Below, piece by piece: positions 24,755 to 38,987 of a stretch of 64,000 nucleotides of DNA. A model generated the notes under the pieces. That model had not been told where the DNA came from. It saw only the letters and a program-made list of their open reading frames with translations, and made no database searches. A program made the translations under genes and the position numbers. Each line of letters opens with the position of its first letter. Positions within the stretch are counted from its first letter, which is position 1. This stretch comes from Certhia americana. Lineage: Eukaryota; Chordata; Aves; Passeriformes; Certhiidae. The DNA lies in assembly GCA_018697195.1 (NCBI GenBank), contig CM031861.1, positions 1,395,466-1,459,465 of the forward strand, written 5' to 3'.

Positions 24755-27700
24755 AAATATCCCAGCTGTCGATACTGAGGTGATGAGACAGGACCTAATA
24801 CTTAGTAATTGAAATTCAGCCTTGTCTTTTTAGTCTAGTGTTGTTTCACTTCCAGTTCCAGGGAAACCTCTGGCAGTTAGGTTGATGATCTGCTTATTGC
24901 TTGTCCTGTTTCCCACATTTATTTTCCCCTAACTTTCTCCTTGTTAGGTTGATAGTGCACTTTCCTGATTTTGTACTTTTCAGTTCATCTCATGGCTCTT
25001 TTCCTAAAGTCTACTCTCCAAAACTGTTGGTACAACTGGCACCTTATCTGTGCACAGGTTCTAGGGATCCTGCCTGGATCAGGCACAGGAATGGCAATGA
25101 CAGATGTCGATGAGGTTGCTCAGCACATTGGCAGAAAAATCTTGTTAGGCTCCTTACCTGGTGGTTCAAAGGTCTGTAGGATTTACCAAACTTTAAACCT
25201 CATAGTCCTAGACTGAGTAAGGGCAGTTTTGATCTTATTTTTTTTTTTAGCCAAGTAGCTTCAGTTTATCCCCCTAGGTTATTTTATTTTTCTCAAATTA
25301 CCCAATTCATATTCACCTCCTGCAGGGTTTTCTTTTCTCACTCCTGCTTATTACACGCTGAGTTGCCTCCCCTCTAATTTACCCTCATGGTACAACTCTA
25401 CTGACTAAAGAGAAGAAATTCCTGCATTATACTGAAATAAGCAAAAGCAGGATTGGTGCCAGATTTTAACTTTGGTGAGCAAAGCTTGCTTCTCCTTGCC
25501 TGGAATCATCCGGCGATACCACAACTGGGAGCTACAGTCAGACATCCAAATATAACAAATATTTCTTGGGTTTGCATGTTACACTCTCCTGCTCCTCAGA
25601 GTCAGCCTGGGAGGAAGAAGAAGATTAGGGAAGAAAATGTATGCATGAATATTTCAGCAATCTGCTGTGTTAGGAAGGAAAAAATGTAGAGAGCAGATGA
25701 CTGATTCATGGTGTTTTAGTTGAAAATGTTGTAGCTTTTAAACATTGCCTCAGTGTGGTCGGGGTGCTTACGGTAAATACATTTCACACCAGATGTGGCC
25801 TCAACTCAGTACACGACTCAGAATTTCCCTGCACACAGTAACTGCTAGTTCTGGGAGCCTGAGGATCCCCAGGTTGCAGAAAGACTCTTCTTGTTGTAGC
25901 TGTCCTGCCCAAGGGGTGCCAGCAAAACGAGCACAGGGGTTGGGGAGGCTGCTGACCCCTAAAAATCTCAGGCTTCAAATAGTCCATAAAACATAGATGC
26001 CAGTGTTCTGCTCCCAGGGGCTGAATAAAGCCTTTTGTTCCCAAACCTGGTGTCTTAGCACCAGGAGGAGCTGGCATCATTAGAAGACATGATCTTCCAT
26101 TGACCCCCCAGCATGCAAGCTCAGCAGAAGAAGGACCCATAGGACATTTTCATTTCTGGGGAAAAAAAAAAAAAAAAAAAAAAGAAGGGACAATACAGAT
26201 AATACATACATTGTCTCTGTCTTAATTGGGTGCAAAAGTAGAAAGGGGGCTCCAGCTGAAAAGATAGCGATTGCCTACTATGCCTCTGTGAAATCCCTGC
26301 AAGTGATTTGGGCCTGAAAAACATATATTATGATTTCTGCTGTTCACCTGGAGCCATACATCTGTGTGGTGTCTAGAAAGAATTCAAAGAAATAAAATAA
26401 ACAAAAAAAAAGAAAATAGGGGATTGTTGATGAGTTGAATGTGGATGTGGAGTTACAGAAAGATGCTGAGTATACAGAAAACTCTGAGTCCATTAGTATC
26501 AGCAGAGTGTTTTTGCCAAGGGTGTATTGCTTTTGGAACTGAAGCTGGAATTAGGCTTGAATGGGGCAAACATGAAGCTGATCTCGTGCACATGAATGGG
26601 CAGCTCCAGTGAGACCTGAGGAGGAGTCTGTGTGAAGCTGCTGCAAATATGGGGTTCATTCAGTGCACCTGCACAGAACTGATTTCAGTGCTAGCAATGC
26701 AAGAACCTGAGGAATAAAGGAGTATTATTTAATAATATTTAGCATATAAATCCCTCTTTTTCTCCCAGCAGGACTGAGACAGTTTCTAGCAGTGCCTCAG
26801 TTGGTACCATCCTCCCTGGGCTGTCCCAAGCTGCAGTCAGGTGTGGCATTGTGGGATGGTCTACAGAGCTAACGTGGCTTTTGCAGCAAGAAATCTGCAC
26901 CACCCATGGTATTCCCTACCTGAATTCAAGAGCAATAATTTGCCTCTTTGCCAGCTGAAGCTTGTGGTGCTCTGACCTCCCTGCTTTGACCTCTTAGACT
27001 GAGTTTGCAGCCTGTCCGAGGTCCCCACACGTGTTGCAGCCCAGCCCTGCTGTCACTGAGGGGATAGTCCAGAGCCTTTGCATCATTCTGTGGCAAAAGT
27101 CAGGCCCACACCTAGATGTGAGCCTTGGCTGCTCAGGTCCTAAAGAGCCACGTTGGTGTTGCTGATTCTCCACTAAGCCGTACAAATGGAAGGATTTAAT
27201 CATGTCTGAATGCAATTTTGGGTAACTGAGTAACTGACGTAATACTGGTCACAATATGTTGGCTGGTGAAGACCACAATAAACTGTGCATGTCAACTAAT
27301 CATGATTAAACACTGATGAGGCCAGGCTAAAACTGCACTTAGCTGACATGTGCTGAATGCTATTTGTTCTTGTCTACACCGATTCACATCGCATTCAAGG
27401 CAGCACAATATAGATAAGCCCTTTGGGGAAAGTGTAGCTCTGGTCAGGCCTCAGTGTTCCCTGACTGGCCAACAGCTGCTCTGAGCAGGTTTATAAAGGG
27501 ACCACTTACCCATCCTTTGATGGAGAGATAAGCCACTGTAATGCAATTACAACCAGGGAGATGGGAGAGGGGAAAGAAAAAAATATGCCAATCATGAAGG
27601 GGGTACATGGAGAGCCTCAGATTCCTTCCAACCAAAACATTGTGGCAAGGAAAGAAGTCTTAATTAGGAAATGTGTAGGCATAGAACAGGAGCCCATCCT

Positions 27701-28916
27701 AAATGAATTGGGGTGTGATGAGCATAAAGAAAATGCTTTTTAAAAAGATCTTTGACTCCCACTGAGTGCTTGTTTCTTAGACTTCCTTGCCTAATAATGT
27801 CAGCATTTAAATGGCCCCAACTCCCAAATAACAAGGCTTTGAAGTTAACACCTCATTGAGGTATAGAGTTCATACGTTTGCTATTCCTATTATTTGGCTA
27901 GAAACCGTTTTCTGCATGGCTAGCTTAATAGGGCAACAGAATATTAAGTCGTATAGGGATTGAGAAAGCTATTCACACAAAGGAAAGAGCTACAGACTTC
28001 ATGTATTTGAACAGAACCTGACAATTAAGAGAAAAGAGCAAAAGTCTGGGAAGTGCCCCAAATCACATAATTGCATGAAATTTTTTCATACCTGTGATAT
28101 TTCCAGTGGCCAGGCACAAACACAAGGGATTTTTGGCTTGGGCTGTGTGAGGGAGCTGTAGCTGTAATTAAGAGAGGGGACGAGGTGTTTTTTCTGTCCT
28201 GCCAAAGTTTTAAAGTTTCAGAAAGTATTCCTTTCTTTAGCAGGACAGAATCAAGATGGCTTGGATTTTTTTCACTCAAAAAGGCAAAAGGGAGCTGAGA
28301 AATGATCTGGTGCTTGTTGGACCAGTTACTTGGGGAATGGGTGATCCAGAATCAAGTCTCCCTCTGTTGTTTTCCACCATTACTGAGGAACGCTTCAGCC
28401 ACCAGGCTATCACCTAGTTTAGAAACTTTTTCTTTTGATTTCAGCCACAAAATCCAGCAGATCACTAAAAATGACTTTCCAAACAGCGTCTTCTCGAATA
28501 CACCAAAAAATGGCTTTTCATTCACCTGCATTTTTGGACCACTTGTCTCCACTCCTGGGAATTCGTTGTGGCAGAACAATTATCCCCAAAACAGCCATTT
28601 TCAGTCAGAGTTATCTGTGCCATAGAAAAGCCCAGAGCCTGCAGTCAAAGACAGGGCTCTTTGGTACTTGCTGCCATATGGTAGATGTTTTCTTACCCTG
28701 AAAAATTCATGAATAATTTGAACAGCGCAATGGAGAGAGTAAATGATGTTATTAAGCTCATTTTCAGGAGTAGGGGGCTGAACCATAATGTGACATTTCA
28801 CCAAGGCCATGCAGGAAACTTTGCAGTGCCAGGATTAAACTAAATTGATTAGATGTCCCAGACAACAAATAAAGGTGTCCTCTAAGTACACCTTTACAGA
28901 GCATAAATTAGGCTTT
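24755..28916. other. Unique non-coding DNA with an A22 run
   Basis: No exon or RNA gene is recognised. A run of 22 A occupies 26162-26183 and a shorter A10 lies near 26402. Overlapping opposite-strand ORFs at 25745-26140 (83 and 118 codons) lack motifs. Confidence 0.45.
26162..26183. repeat. Poly(A) run, A22
   Basis: Twenty-two consecutive A. No retrotransposed gene body is recognisable upstream, and no AATAAA lies within 30 bp of it. Confidence 0.95.
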
Positions 28917-28985
28917 AGAATGATTACAGAATTTGAAATGGTTTAGAAAAGATCCTCTTGTTCCAGTGCCCAGCTTCTACTTTTT
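28917..28985 (-). mobile_element. Possible CR1 3'-end remnant, antisense
   Basis: On the plus strand the sequence reads 'GAATGATTACAGAATTTGAA', 'ATGGTTTAGAAAAGATCCTC', then 'TTGTTCCAGTGCCC'. This resembles the reverse complement of CR1 3' ends (AGAATCATAGAATGGTTTGG, TTGGAAAAGACC..., CTAGTTCCAACCCCC). It is short and diverged, so chance similarity cannot be excluded. Confidence 0.35.
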
Positions 28986-31900
28986 AAAAAAATTTCCTAT
29001 GGTTTTTACAGTTTAGAAAATGCTGGTGATAAAATCGTCTTGTGTTTGGGATTCAAGGGATTTCTGGTCATTTATGTCACTCTGTCACTGACATGTATAA
29101 GCTTAGGCAAAGCTTATGCTTCAGTTATTTTTCTGAATGAAAGCAACTACCTCTTCCATGCTACAGTGATGGAAGGATTCCACCTTCATTCCTACCGGGT
29201 GCAATTATTTCACATCTTTCACATCACAAATACCTCAGCAAAAGCCAAGTTTGATATTTGGCTACAAGCAACTGGCATCCATGATTAAATTAGACAATCA
29301 TTCTGTGTGTGCAACCAGAGGAATCTTCTGCAAAAATCTCTTTTTTGACTCTGTGAGCCCTCTCAGGTCTTGGGAAGCAGATTGAAGGCAATCTCCTGTG
29401 TTTGTATTAACTTGCTGCTGAGGATGAAGCACAGTTTCTGAAGAAATCCACTGAAGGGTTAATAGCATCTATTCATTTTATAGCAACTTATGGATTTAAA
29501 AGTGGATAAATGGAGAGGAAAAACAGCCCCATCACCCTGGTGGTCCTGTGTCCAAATGCCGTGTTCTGCTGAAGAGCAGAACTTTTTTTATGCTGCTTCT
29601 TTAAAGAAAAAACACCCTTTTGCACGCGTAATCATTGTTCCTTAAGCACTGTGTCCTTCTATGGTGTTAAATCACAGTGACAATAATTGCTTTGAGAAAC
29701 AAAAGAGTCAGATTCCTCCACTGTTGTCTAACAAAGTGGGAAATTCACAGGCTGGGCAGCCCAGGTGCCTAAAGGCTCTGTCCCCTCCACGTCCTGAAAA
29801 CTTAGGTTCTCAAAATCCCAATTTATCTGCAGACAGACTTAAACTGCTTAGAGAGTTTAAGTCCCTTCAGCCCACAGCCCAGTGAGCTGATCTTTAATTT
29901 GGGAAGCAGGAGACGTATTTCAAATAAGACTTGTATGTAAACTTGCAGTGATGACATTTATTGGGGAGTGGGAAGGAGAGGGGGCACACGCTGGAGTTCC
30001 AGTCCCTACACCAAGGACCAGAAAAGATACAATTGTTGGATAACAAGAAGTTCTTTCTCCATCCCAGTAGAGACTGAGAGAGATATGAGCTGTGATTGTG
30101 ATCAACATCTTGAACACATCTGTGATGGGAAAGATGAGGTCCTCGGTCTCTCCATCAGTTCCTGTGAGAAATGTAAACCATGGCATGGTGTCATGAGGAG
30201 GGACTGTGCTCCCAGCTCAGTGTCAGTGACAACTACTCCTGCCACTGATGCCTCTGTTTTATTATCTCCTGCACTTAAAATCATTGATGCTCCCATGTGC
30301 AGTATGACAGCTTCTCCCTTGATTGGCACAGGGAAGGTGGAGCATGACAGGGATGTGTTGGCACTGAGGCTGGAAGAAAATGCAGTAAAAATAAAAGCAT
30401 GGAAGCCTTGTTCCCCTGTATGTATTCCTAGATCTGAAAAACATTAATTAAAGGTGAGAATAAAATCTCCTGTTTCAGAGGCATAAGTTACCTTCTCCAA
30501 CAGCCAAATGCTCCCTCCCTCTCCAGCCCTGATCCCAGTCACTGTCTCATGCAGGTCCTGCTTTCCTCTGCCACATGCTGAGGCAATTTACCCCACTAAT
30601 CTTGCGGAAAACTGTATTTTGATGGATCAGTTTTTCATTGGGTTTGTGATTTGAGGCTCTCACTATCCAGTCAAATGAGCTTTAGAGCTGAGGGGAGGGA
30701 CTGGAACAAGAGGAAATAAGGAAGAAGTAAAGGGAGAATTGTCCCCTTCTGGCAGTAGGGATGCTTTAGATTAGCTCAGCCATATCATCTGTCTGGACTG
30801 TGAGAGTGAATTCTGCTCTGTTTTCTGTTATTGCTTGCTTTATGCTTTGTTTGTTTTGGTTTTTGATAGGAAGAAATGTAGCTGTATATATTTGGGAGAG
30901 GGTTTTGGGCAAACATCCTGGTCTGACATCTGTTCAGTGCAGCTTGGACAGGGATTTCTTAGACCACAACCCCCCCAAAATTTGGATTTAAAATGCTTCC
31001 CTGTCCAGCACATCACAATTGCCAGTGGCCCCCAGGCTATTTCAAGAACACTGAGATGTTTAATTCAGCCCAGGCTCTGTGCAGGTCACCCTGCTTTTGG
31101 CTTCTTCCCACGGTGCCAGCTACTGCTCCCAGTCCCTTTGAGGAGTACCTCCAGGTCACACAGAAAACTAGGGCAAAGCCAGGAGTGACATTCTCCTTTC
31201 CTGTGCTGCAATCTGGTATCTTAATCATTATTTCAGTTCTTCCTGTTCAGTGTGAGGGTCCCTCCTCTCCCATATTAGAGTGTATCTTCTAAGTGTCAGC
31301 AACAGGGGTAATTCATCTGCAGAAATTCAGCTCTGGGGAAAAGTGGGAAAAAAAAAAAGCTCTTATAAGCATTCATTCATTCACATTCAAGAATGAATTT
31401 TCTTCAGTTGTGCTGTGACCTCATTTATACTGTCAAGAGAGCTGCTGGATGGACTTTAAATTACACTACAGCATCCTTTTTAATTTGCCTTGTGAAGTTT
31501 TGGGGTCTTGTTCAGAATGTTATTTTGTTCAGCCAAAGAATGGAAAGGGGTTAAAATATTTCATCATTGGAGTCCTTGTGGTCTGCTGGAAAAAAATGAT
31601 CCCAGCTATTACTATTGGTGTAAATATAATATTTCCCTCATTTCAGCTCATTTTCCTGATGTCTGCCTTGTTTTGGGGAACCTAAGCTGAACAGATTGTG
31701 ATTTGTGATATTTGTGCCAGAGGATCAGACCCTGGAATACTTTGTTTCTGAACTATTAACCATAACTGTGGGAAGGTGCCACCCAAGTATAGGAGAGGAG
31801 TCTTGTCAGTCTTCCTGTGGTAGATGTTTATTCTTTTGTTTTGATTTAAAATATTTCAATATAAAATTCTCCTCTGTTCTTATTTCTTAAAAGCTTCTCT

Positions 31901-32012
31901 AATAAAAGCACTTGGCTTGTGCTCCCCACCTTAAACCTGTGAAAAACAGCATCATATTTAATGTACTTCCAGAATTTCTTGATCAGAGCTTAACTGCTGT
32001 AGGATAACAGCA
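28986..32012. other. Unique non-coding DNA
   Basis: No repeat family recognised. The longest frames are 29968-30447 plus (159 codons, Cys-rich middle) and 30835-31188 plus (117 codons). Neither has a known motif, and minus-strand frames overlap both. An A12 run lies near 31348-31359. Confidence 0.45.
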
Positions 32013-32033
32013 ACCACCACCACCACCACCACC
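32013..32033. repeat. (ACC)7 microsatellite
   Basis: Seven perfect ACC triplets. Confidence 0.95.
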
Positions 32034-32399
32034 AAATAATGAGAACCAAATAAGCCAGAGCACTGCAGGGACCTTACATGCGGTGGGTTTTGTGAAGACA
32101 ATTAACATGAAAGAGGGTTCAGTTTGGGGGTAGAGGTCAGGGCAGATAAACTCCTGTGTTCTGATACATTTCCTTAAAGTGGGAAGTGCTTTACAGAGCG
32201 GGGCTGTGGGAAGAAGCTGTCAGCAACGGGGTGGTCAGCGGTGTCAAGGGTGGTGGCCTATGTTTTTCTTCTGTTGCAGCCTTTCATCCTCCATCTGTCA
32301 AGCTCCATAATTTTCAAGCCAGACAGTCAATTTTTAATACAAACCTTTAACTTCTCCCAGGTCTGAAGTGCCCCTTTTATCTTGGATTCACACAAAAAG

Positions 32400-32760
32400 G
32401 GCAGTAAGTAGGAGATTGCTTAAAGCTGGCGACCCCGCTAGGGTCTCCTCAGGATGGCACCTGGGCAGTGGGTCATGCCCCTGGCCCCTGCTGCAGTTTC
32501 TCCCTCCACAGCTGTTTGCTGCCGTACTGGCAGGCTGTGGATCCCACCTGGAGCTGTAAAGGAAGGGTGGTCAGTCCAGGGAACACCTGGGACAGACATC
32601 CTGGCGGAGCAGAGCAGGTCCCGTGCCGGGGCGCGGCAGACACCGGCAGTGGGATCAGCGTGGCTGGATGTACCCTGCTGACCCACTGGCCCCACTGCTG
32701 GCTTGTTTGGCCAGTGCTGGCCATGGCGACTGATGTCCCCAGGCAGGCACAAAGCTGAGC
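32400..32760. other. GC-rich block with several CpGs
   Basis: Local GC is clearly above the flanks and about ten CpGs occur, concentrated around 32603-32665. That is too sparse for a CpG island. Four overlapping ORFs of 75-113 codons on both strands are explained by the low stop density of GC-rich sequence. No motif is recognised. Confidence 0.4.
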
Positions 32761-33258
32761 TTGGGCTAAGGACCAGCACAAACCCAGGCTCTCTTCACGC
32801 CCTGCTGCATTCTAGTGCCTAGCTCGAGCTGACATCTTAGCGCGGCTCATGTCATATAATTTCAGCATGAACAAGACTTGGCCCACGCTCAAAATACACA
32901 GTGGTTAAGTGTTTAAATTAAGGTTTAACTGACTCAGACACTGAATCTAGCTCCAGCTACTGTGTTGCCGTGCTATTAAATGCTGCAAACTGGAGTTCCT
33001 CCATTCATCTGCAAGGATTATCACAGTAGAACTGGCAATAAGTGAAGCATCCAGATGAGTTAACAAGGTGAAACCCAGTGAAGTCTGTAGGAATCTTTCA
33101 AGTGGCTGGCTTGAGGCCTACATTTCATCCAGCCATCCCAGCTGAAGTTCTCCCAAGGAGGAACCTCTGTCTATTCCTTCATTCGTTTCCCAACATGAAT
33201 ATACCCCTTAAACGTTCAAGGCACAACACCGAAATACTTTCAATAAATGGATGTATGT
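32761..33258. other. Unique non-coding DNA
   Basis: Nothing recognised apart from ORFs of 81 codons or less. Confidence 0.5.
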
Positions 33259-33278
33259 TAAGAAGTCATGACTTCTTA
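33259..33278. repeat. Perfect 20-bp palindrome
   Basis: TAAGAAGTCA is followed directly by its exact reverse complement TGACTTCTTA. Unlike the AT-rich palindrome at 9950 this has mixed composition, so simple slippage does not explain it. A symmetric protein-binding site or a small inversion-duplication event are alternatives. A TCATGA core sits at its centre. Confidence 0.85.
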
Positions 33279-35911
33279 GCCTGGAAGCATGGTGAAAAAT
33301 CCAGTTTTATATATATTATATAAATCATATGTATATGCAGTGTAATAGGGATCATCTTATTTCTTTGTATCTCAAGACATAGCTTCTAGTTGGACTTGTG
33401 GGTTCTGCTTTTCTCTGTTTTAACAGAAAAGAAGTCCTGTTCTGTTCTACACTTTCTTGCAAATAGTGATTAACAACTGAAGATGTTTGAAGAAGGATGA
33501 GAATTCCCTTGGCAGCTGGAGGTGTTTGGCTGTGAGGGTTTTATCTCAGGTCACGAGCCTAGAAAGGCATGGAAGAGCCCACACACCTTTGTCCGGGAGT
33601 GCAGGGTGAGGAAGCTCCCTGCACAGAGCTGACATTGCCCTGCTTGTCTTTGGCCATCAGCATTTTCACATGCAACCCACTGCTGCCTTCTGCATCCATG
33701 TTGGGGAGCAGAGCCTCGGGAACTTGGGAAAACAAACCCAACAGTGTGCTTCAGAGCAGGACTGCAAACTTTTAGGGACTAAGCTTCCTAATCACTATCG
33801 TATGGCTCATAAAAGGAGCAACCTGATACCAAGTACCAAGAGGTTGTTATTCCTCCTCTCTCCCCTATCCCACTCCAAATGTTAGAACAATAAATACATT
33901 TACCTCTTGTTTAAGATCACTTAAAATCAGTTGTTTTAATTAAACCTCCTGGCACTTTATCTGCACTAAGTGATTAAGTGACTCTTCTTTCAGTAAAAGG
34001 AGAAAGGATTATCACAGGACAAGACTGACTGAATTGTGGACAGAACTAGGACTGGGTAAAGCTGTTGAACATTTTCCATTGAAATTCATGTGAAAATACT
34101 GTGAACTTTCAATTTGTGTGATGTTGTTCCACTCAAATATTTCCCCTCCCTTCAGACCTTTCTTCCCTTCCCACTGTCCCAGAGTCAATGAAATAGTTAT
34201 TTCCCTCAGGTTAAAGTTCAGCTTTGAATATCAGCTTTAAAAGCTGCCCAAGAAGAGAGCTTTCTTTTCTCAATGGGCATCATTTTCAGGGAATAAACTT
34301 AAAGATGGAAAAATAGCAATTGTGTTGATGAATTATAGCTATTTAAAGCTGTAAAAAAATGTGAGTTTGCGTAGCAATCAGTTTTTTTGCAGCTACACCA
34401 TAAAAAGTGCTTGCAGGCCTTGTTATGCTGATTTTACATTTTAACTTGAAATATCTTGTGTGAATTAAAATTGGGTAATTATTCTTTCAAATTAAGCTTT
34501 TTACATTGCTCTCAGCTCAGGAATCACACTGGTGGGTTTGTTGTTTTATTGCTGGCCATATCACTTTCAGGATGGAGAAGAGTCACAATAAAAGCCTCTT
34601 TCATGTCTTGTGGTGTGTCTTGAGATGGTTATGGCAGCATCTCTCTTTTAGCCTCAGTTTTGTCTTCCAGTTCCCATCTTTCCCTGCTCTGGTTCCTGAC
34701 ATGATGGATTGGATGGGAAGCTGAAGCAAAGTCTGGATCCTGGCCCGGCCCAGGCAGGCAGGCACTCCGGACAAACTGCTCCGCTAATTTATTTGGATTC
34801 TTTACCTGCAACCTCCCCGCTGTTTTAGTGCTGGGGCCTCTCTTGGGCAGGGCCAGGCCAGTGTACTGTGTGCTGCTTTTATGGCCATGGGGACAAATGA
34901 TCATTAGGGGCTGGCTGGAAACCCTTGGATGTATTGGAGGGCAGGGGTGGTATTTAAAGGTAAATGCATTAACAGTGAGCTGCCACCTCCTTTCATCTCA
35001 GCCACCAGCACGCTTCAGGCCAGGCAGGCAGGATGCCACCACAGGGACTGATTGCTGCCATTTGCATTTTATAACCCATCTCCAAGTGAGAGTGAGAGGG
35101 AAAAGGCAGCCAAAATGTGGGAGTTCAGCTGTAGCTGCAGAGTTGTCCCTCATTTTTGATGTCTCCTATTAGCTGAGGAGGGCTGTGGAGTGTTAGGCTG
35201 AGTGGCTTGGGCTCTGACTTTCACTGATGAGCCAAGGGAAGCGAAAGGGTAAAATGTTATTTCCACTCTCCTTCCACTGGGTGGGAATTGGCTTCTAGCT
35301 TTAAAGTTTTCTGAGGTGAAAAAGACACAGCATCAGTCCCAAATATCATTTTGTTTGTTCTTTGTCCTAATGACTGGCATTGCCAGTGCTGGTGTGAACT
35401 CTTTCTGTGTCATTCTGAAAGTAAAAATAAAAATAAATTAACTTAGGGACATTTTACTGTGTGGTATCTCAGAATATATGTGAGTATGGAAGGAGTGAGA
35501 TTTCACTGCTCTGCTTTAGGGAGATTTAGCAGAGACTTGAGCAACTTAGTGAATTTGCTCTGGCCTCCTGACCAGCTGAAATGAATTTTGCATTTTTCAG
35601 CAGAGGATTGTGGCTATTCTGCCTTTTAATCACATAGTATGTAGTTTGTGTCCTGCATAATTACAGCCCAAATTTGGTCTTTTCAGGTTAGGTACAGAGC
35701 TATATGTTACTAGAATGTTCTTCAGTATAAAAAAATTCCACTTAGGAGAGTCTGCCTTGCAAATAAGGTTTACTTTTTTTGCTAATTGCAAAGAATTAAA
35801 ATTTTATTTAGCTGTACCAGTAGGCCTTGATGTTTTTAACGGAAAGGAATTTCCGAAGAGATGTTTCATCAGGAGAGTGAATTAATAAAGAAAAAGACAA
35901 AAACCAAACTG
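33279..35911. other. Unique non-coding DNA
   Basis: No gene or repeat family recognised. A TA-rich patch occupies about 33308-33335. CCAGGCAGGCAGG is present twice, near 34751 and 35022. The frame at 34828-35172 (114 codons) lacks motifs. Confidence 0.45.
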
Positions 35912-35931
35912 AAAAAAAAAAAAAAAAAAAA
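35912..35931. repeat. Poly(A) run, A20
   Basis: Twenty consecutive A. Confidence 0.95.
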
Positions 35932-36241
35932 GGCCAAACAAAAACCCATTTGAACCATTCTTCATGCATGTTTTCCAGGTCAGATGTCTAAAATGCATGT
36001 GATCTTCCAGCTACATTTTCCTCTTGCAAATCATAGTGGGTTTTATTAGGAGAAGTTTCATTTTATTGCCTTGTTTTCCTGTAAAGTCAACAAGTTAAAC
36101 CAACAGGATTTAATTTTGGGTTGGCAGGCCAGCTAAGAGATAACACATCGTGTGCCCCACTTTTATCTTTTTTTTCCCTTCCTCCTCCTGCTTCCTGGTC
36201 TCCTTGAGGTGCTCCACTCTGCTGCTCAACTTATTGGCCTT

Positions 36242-36272
36242 AAAAAAAAAAAGAAAAGAAAAGAAAAAAAAA
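36242..36272. repeat. A-rich AAAAG repeat
   Basis: An A11 run followed by AAAAG-type units and an A9 run, about 31 bp of pure purine. Confidence 0.9.
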
Positions 36273-38987
36273 TCTTTGCAGGTGATTTATAGAACCCAAT
36301 GGTTATTGTATGGCTAATGATTCATGGAACTTCATTAAATACCAAGTATGTGCCTGCTTACTGTCTGTGCACACTGCATATTAGAACCTTTGCACTCCCC
36401 CTTGCAAATTGCCCCCATTAAATTCGCAGACAAAAGGTCCTCTCAGTAGCTTACATATTTTCCCACATGTGAGCGAGCAATTGGAAACTTCCTCTTGATA
36501 ACTAAAAACTTTTGAATTAGAATTTATGAGAAGGGTCTTTTGGTCTCGTTGCCTAAGGGCTGAAACAGATCCCAGTGTGTACAAGCGTTCCTTTGATGCG
36601 TGGAGCTGCACAGGGTAACATTTTTTAACAGGATCAAAAAGCGTAATGCAGGGACAATGTGTGGAGGCCCTTGCTCTGACACAAGGAGTCGTAGCCTGTG
36701 TTTTTCCAAGGCTAAAAATCCAAAAGTAACTGTCCAGGGCAGCAACAGCATTTTATATTATTTTTAATTGCGGTAAAGTCCTAGATAAAATAGTGGCAGT
36801 CAGTGTTACAACTTCCTTTTCTTTAATGTTCCCCTAAAAATGCTTTGAAGCAGGTTTTACCTTTGGGAAAGTATTGTGTATGTCTTAGGGGAAAACATAT
36901 CAAAAAGAAAATAAAGGGCCTGCTCTTTAATTGGTAGAAATCAGCATGGCTCTATTGCAGATATTGGAATTTCTCAAGCTGTGGATCTGGCTAAAAACTT
37001 TCTGTCATGTCTCGTCATGGGCTAATATATTCCTAATATATGCCCACTTATTTGTTTGGGCCATCTTAACCTGAGTTTATTATTGACAAAACATTTTCCA
37101 GTAACATTTCTTTACAAAGGCAGCAGAAGACTTAAACCTGGATCTAACTTTCAAATAGTGAATATTTCCCATGATTTCGACTGCACTGTTCAAGGAGGAA
37201 CAGCCATATATGCTGGCTGATCCAAAGTCTCTACAAAAAGGGTCTTGATAACTGAAATTTTTCTCACTTAATAGCAAAAGGAAATGTCTCAGCACTCATT
37301 TAGGTGCCCTATGTATGGTCTTCCATTATATCTCGTTTCACCCTGTCTGTCTATGTGCAAAGAAGAGTGAAAAAAAAGGAACTTCCTCATATTATGGGGC
37401 CAACACACCACAGGCATCACCATAAAATTACACATTACCTCCACCTTGTTGTTGCATTGTTACAACAAAGATGGTTTTGAGACCATAATCTTCTGTATTC
37501 ACACTGGCAATATTTGTAAAATCTGTCATGATATCCAAGACATGTATATCAGCTAAAAGGATGTTTCCACCAAGCAAAAGAACCAGGTTTGAAAACCATG
37601 GTCTGCTTTCAATGGAGCACTCCAAAATATTGCTTATTCTACAGCTGATAAATTAAATGTTCCTCCTTTTACACCAGTTGTAAGTCTTCCAAATGAGACA
37701 GAAGATTTAACCCTTTATTACTTCTGTGGTCAGTTAAGGGCCAAGCAAACCTTTCACCATAAATTTGGTTTGGTCTCTGAGCTGAAAATCTTTTTATTAT
37801 CAAGTAAAACGTTGCCAGAGTGTTTGGACCTCAGTTGTGACCTTTAGAGAGCACAATATATTGATTATAGAAAGCCCTGAGAAGTCACTATCAGAAAGAC
37901 CAGAAAAACCTCTCATGTGAGTCAGAAAATCTAATGGAATTGGTGGTGGACTATGAGAAATTTCCTGGTGATGGAGAGTCTCTGTTTTTATGGTGACAGT
38001 ATCTTTGTCTAACTTTGTTTTCTTGCATTTGCTTTTTATTAATATCTCTGGCTAGATAATAAGAGTCATGCATCATATCATTTATAAACATGTATGCATA
38101 TTAGCTCTATATTGTCCATATTGTCATCTTACTTTCAGGGCCATATCTCATTGATTTGGCCCTGACCTTCTCTCATTTTGGATGCATTAAATTGCAACTC
38201 CAGTACATTTGGGCTGCTAAACTGAATAAAAAAGACCCCCATTCCCTTTTTTTTTTCCCCATGGCAGAATGGACACACATAAACAAAATAAGGTGTCTGA
38301 CAGTAAGGAAATGAGTGAGATGGCAAACTACCCTCCCCCAAGTTTCAATCCGTAACCTCAATAGGAATTTGAAATATGTCCCTCAACAAAGGTTTAGGTG
38401 CACATATGAAAGGTGTTGGTTGCAAAACATTCTTTCTTTTCCATATGGGAAATATCTAAAGCAGTGTCTTGGTCAGGATCATAGCTTCCTTAAACTGGAG
38501 TGTTCCAGACTAAAAATTCCAGGACAGTAAATAAGGAGGAAGATTTTCCCTTGTGAAATGGTTTTGGAAGTTTCAAATTCAGACATTTCAGTCATCCTCA
38601 ATAAAAACCCTCTGTAAATACTTCATCAAGATAGATACAGATACATCTGGCTGCTAGATCAATAGAAAATAAGGTAGGTAATGTTTAGAGCAAAATTAGG
38701 CAACAGAAGAGAAGAATTAGGTAAATATAAGAGAAGTGTAGGTCAATACAAAGAATTTATTTTGCTACTTTAAATAAATATTGTCACAGTGGGATAGTAG
38801 CAATAAACTTGTTGTTGGACTAAGCAAGAGGTTTCCCTGCTTCACAGAGGCACAGGTGGAGTTGGCATTGTGCTGATTTCTTTTGCTGCCTCTCTTCTTT
38901 CAGCAGCAAGGTTTCATAATTCTCACAGGGAAATCTGGGAAAGCAACATTGGGAAATGCTGGTGATTTTGAAAGTTCAGTCAATTTG
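36273..38987. other. Unique non-coding DNA
   Basis: No exon or repeat family recognised. ORFs are 76 codons or shorter, consistent with AT-rich non-coding sequence. Confidence 0.5.

Noticed and set aside
29968..30447. 159-codon plus ORF with several Cys
   Set aside because: No recognisable domain, opposite-strand frames overlap it, and the start is unsupported.
32438..32781. Four overlapping ORFs suggesting a small gene
   Set aside because: Open on both strands in a GC-rich block, which lowers stop frequency without coding selection.
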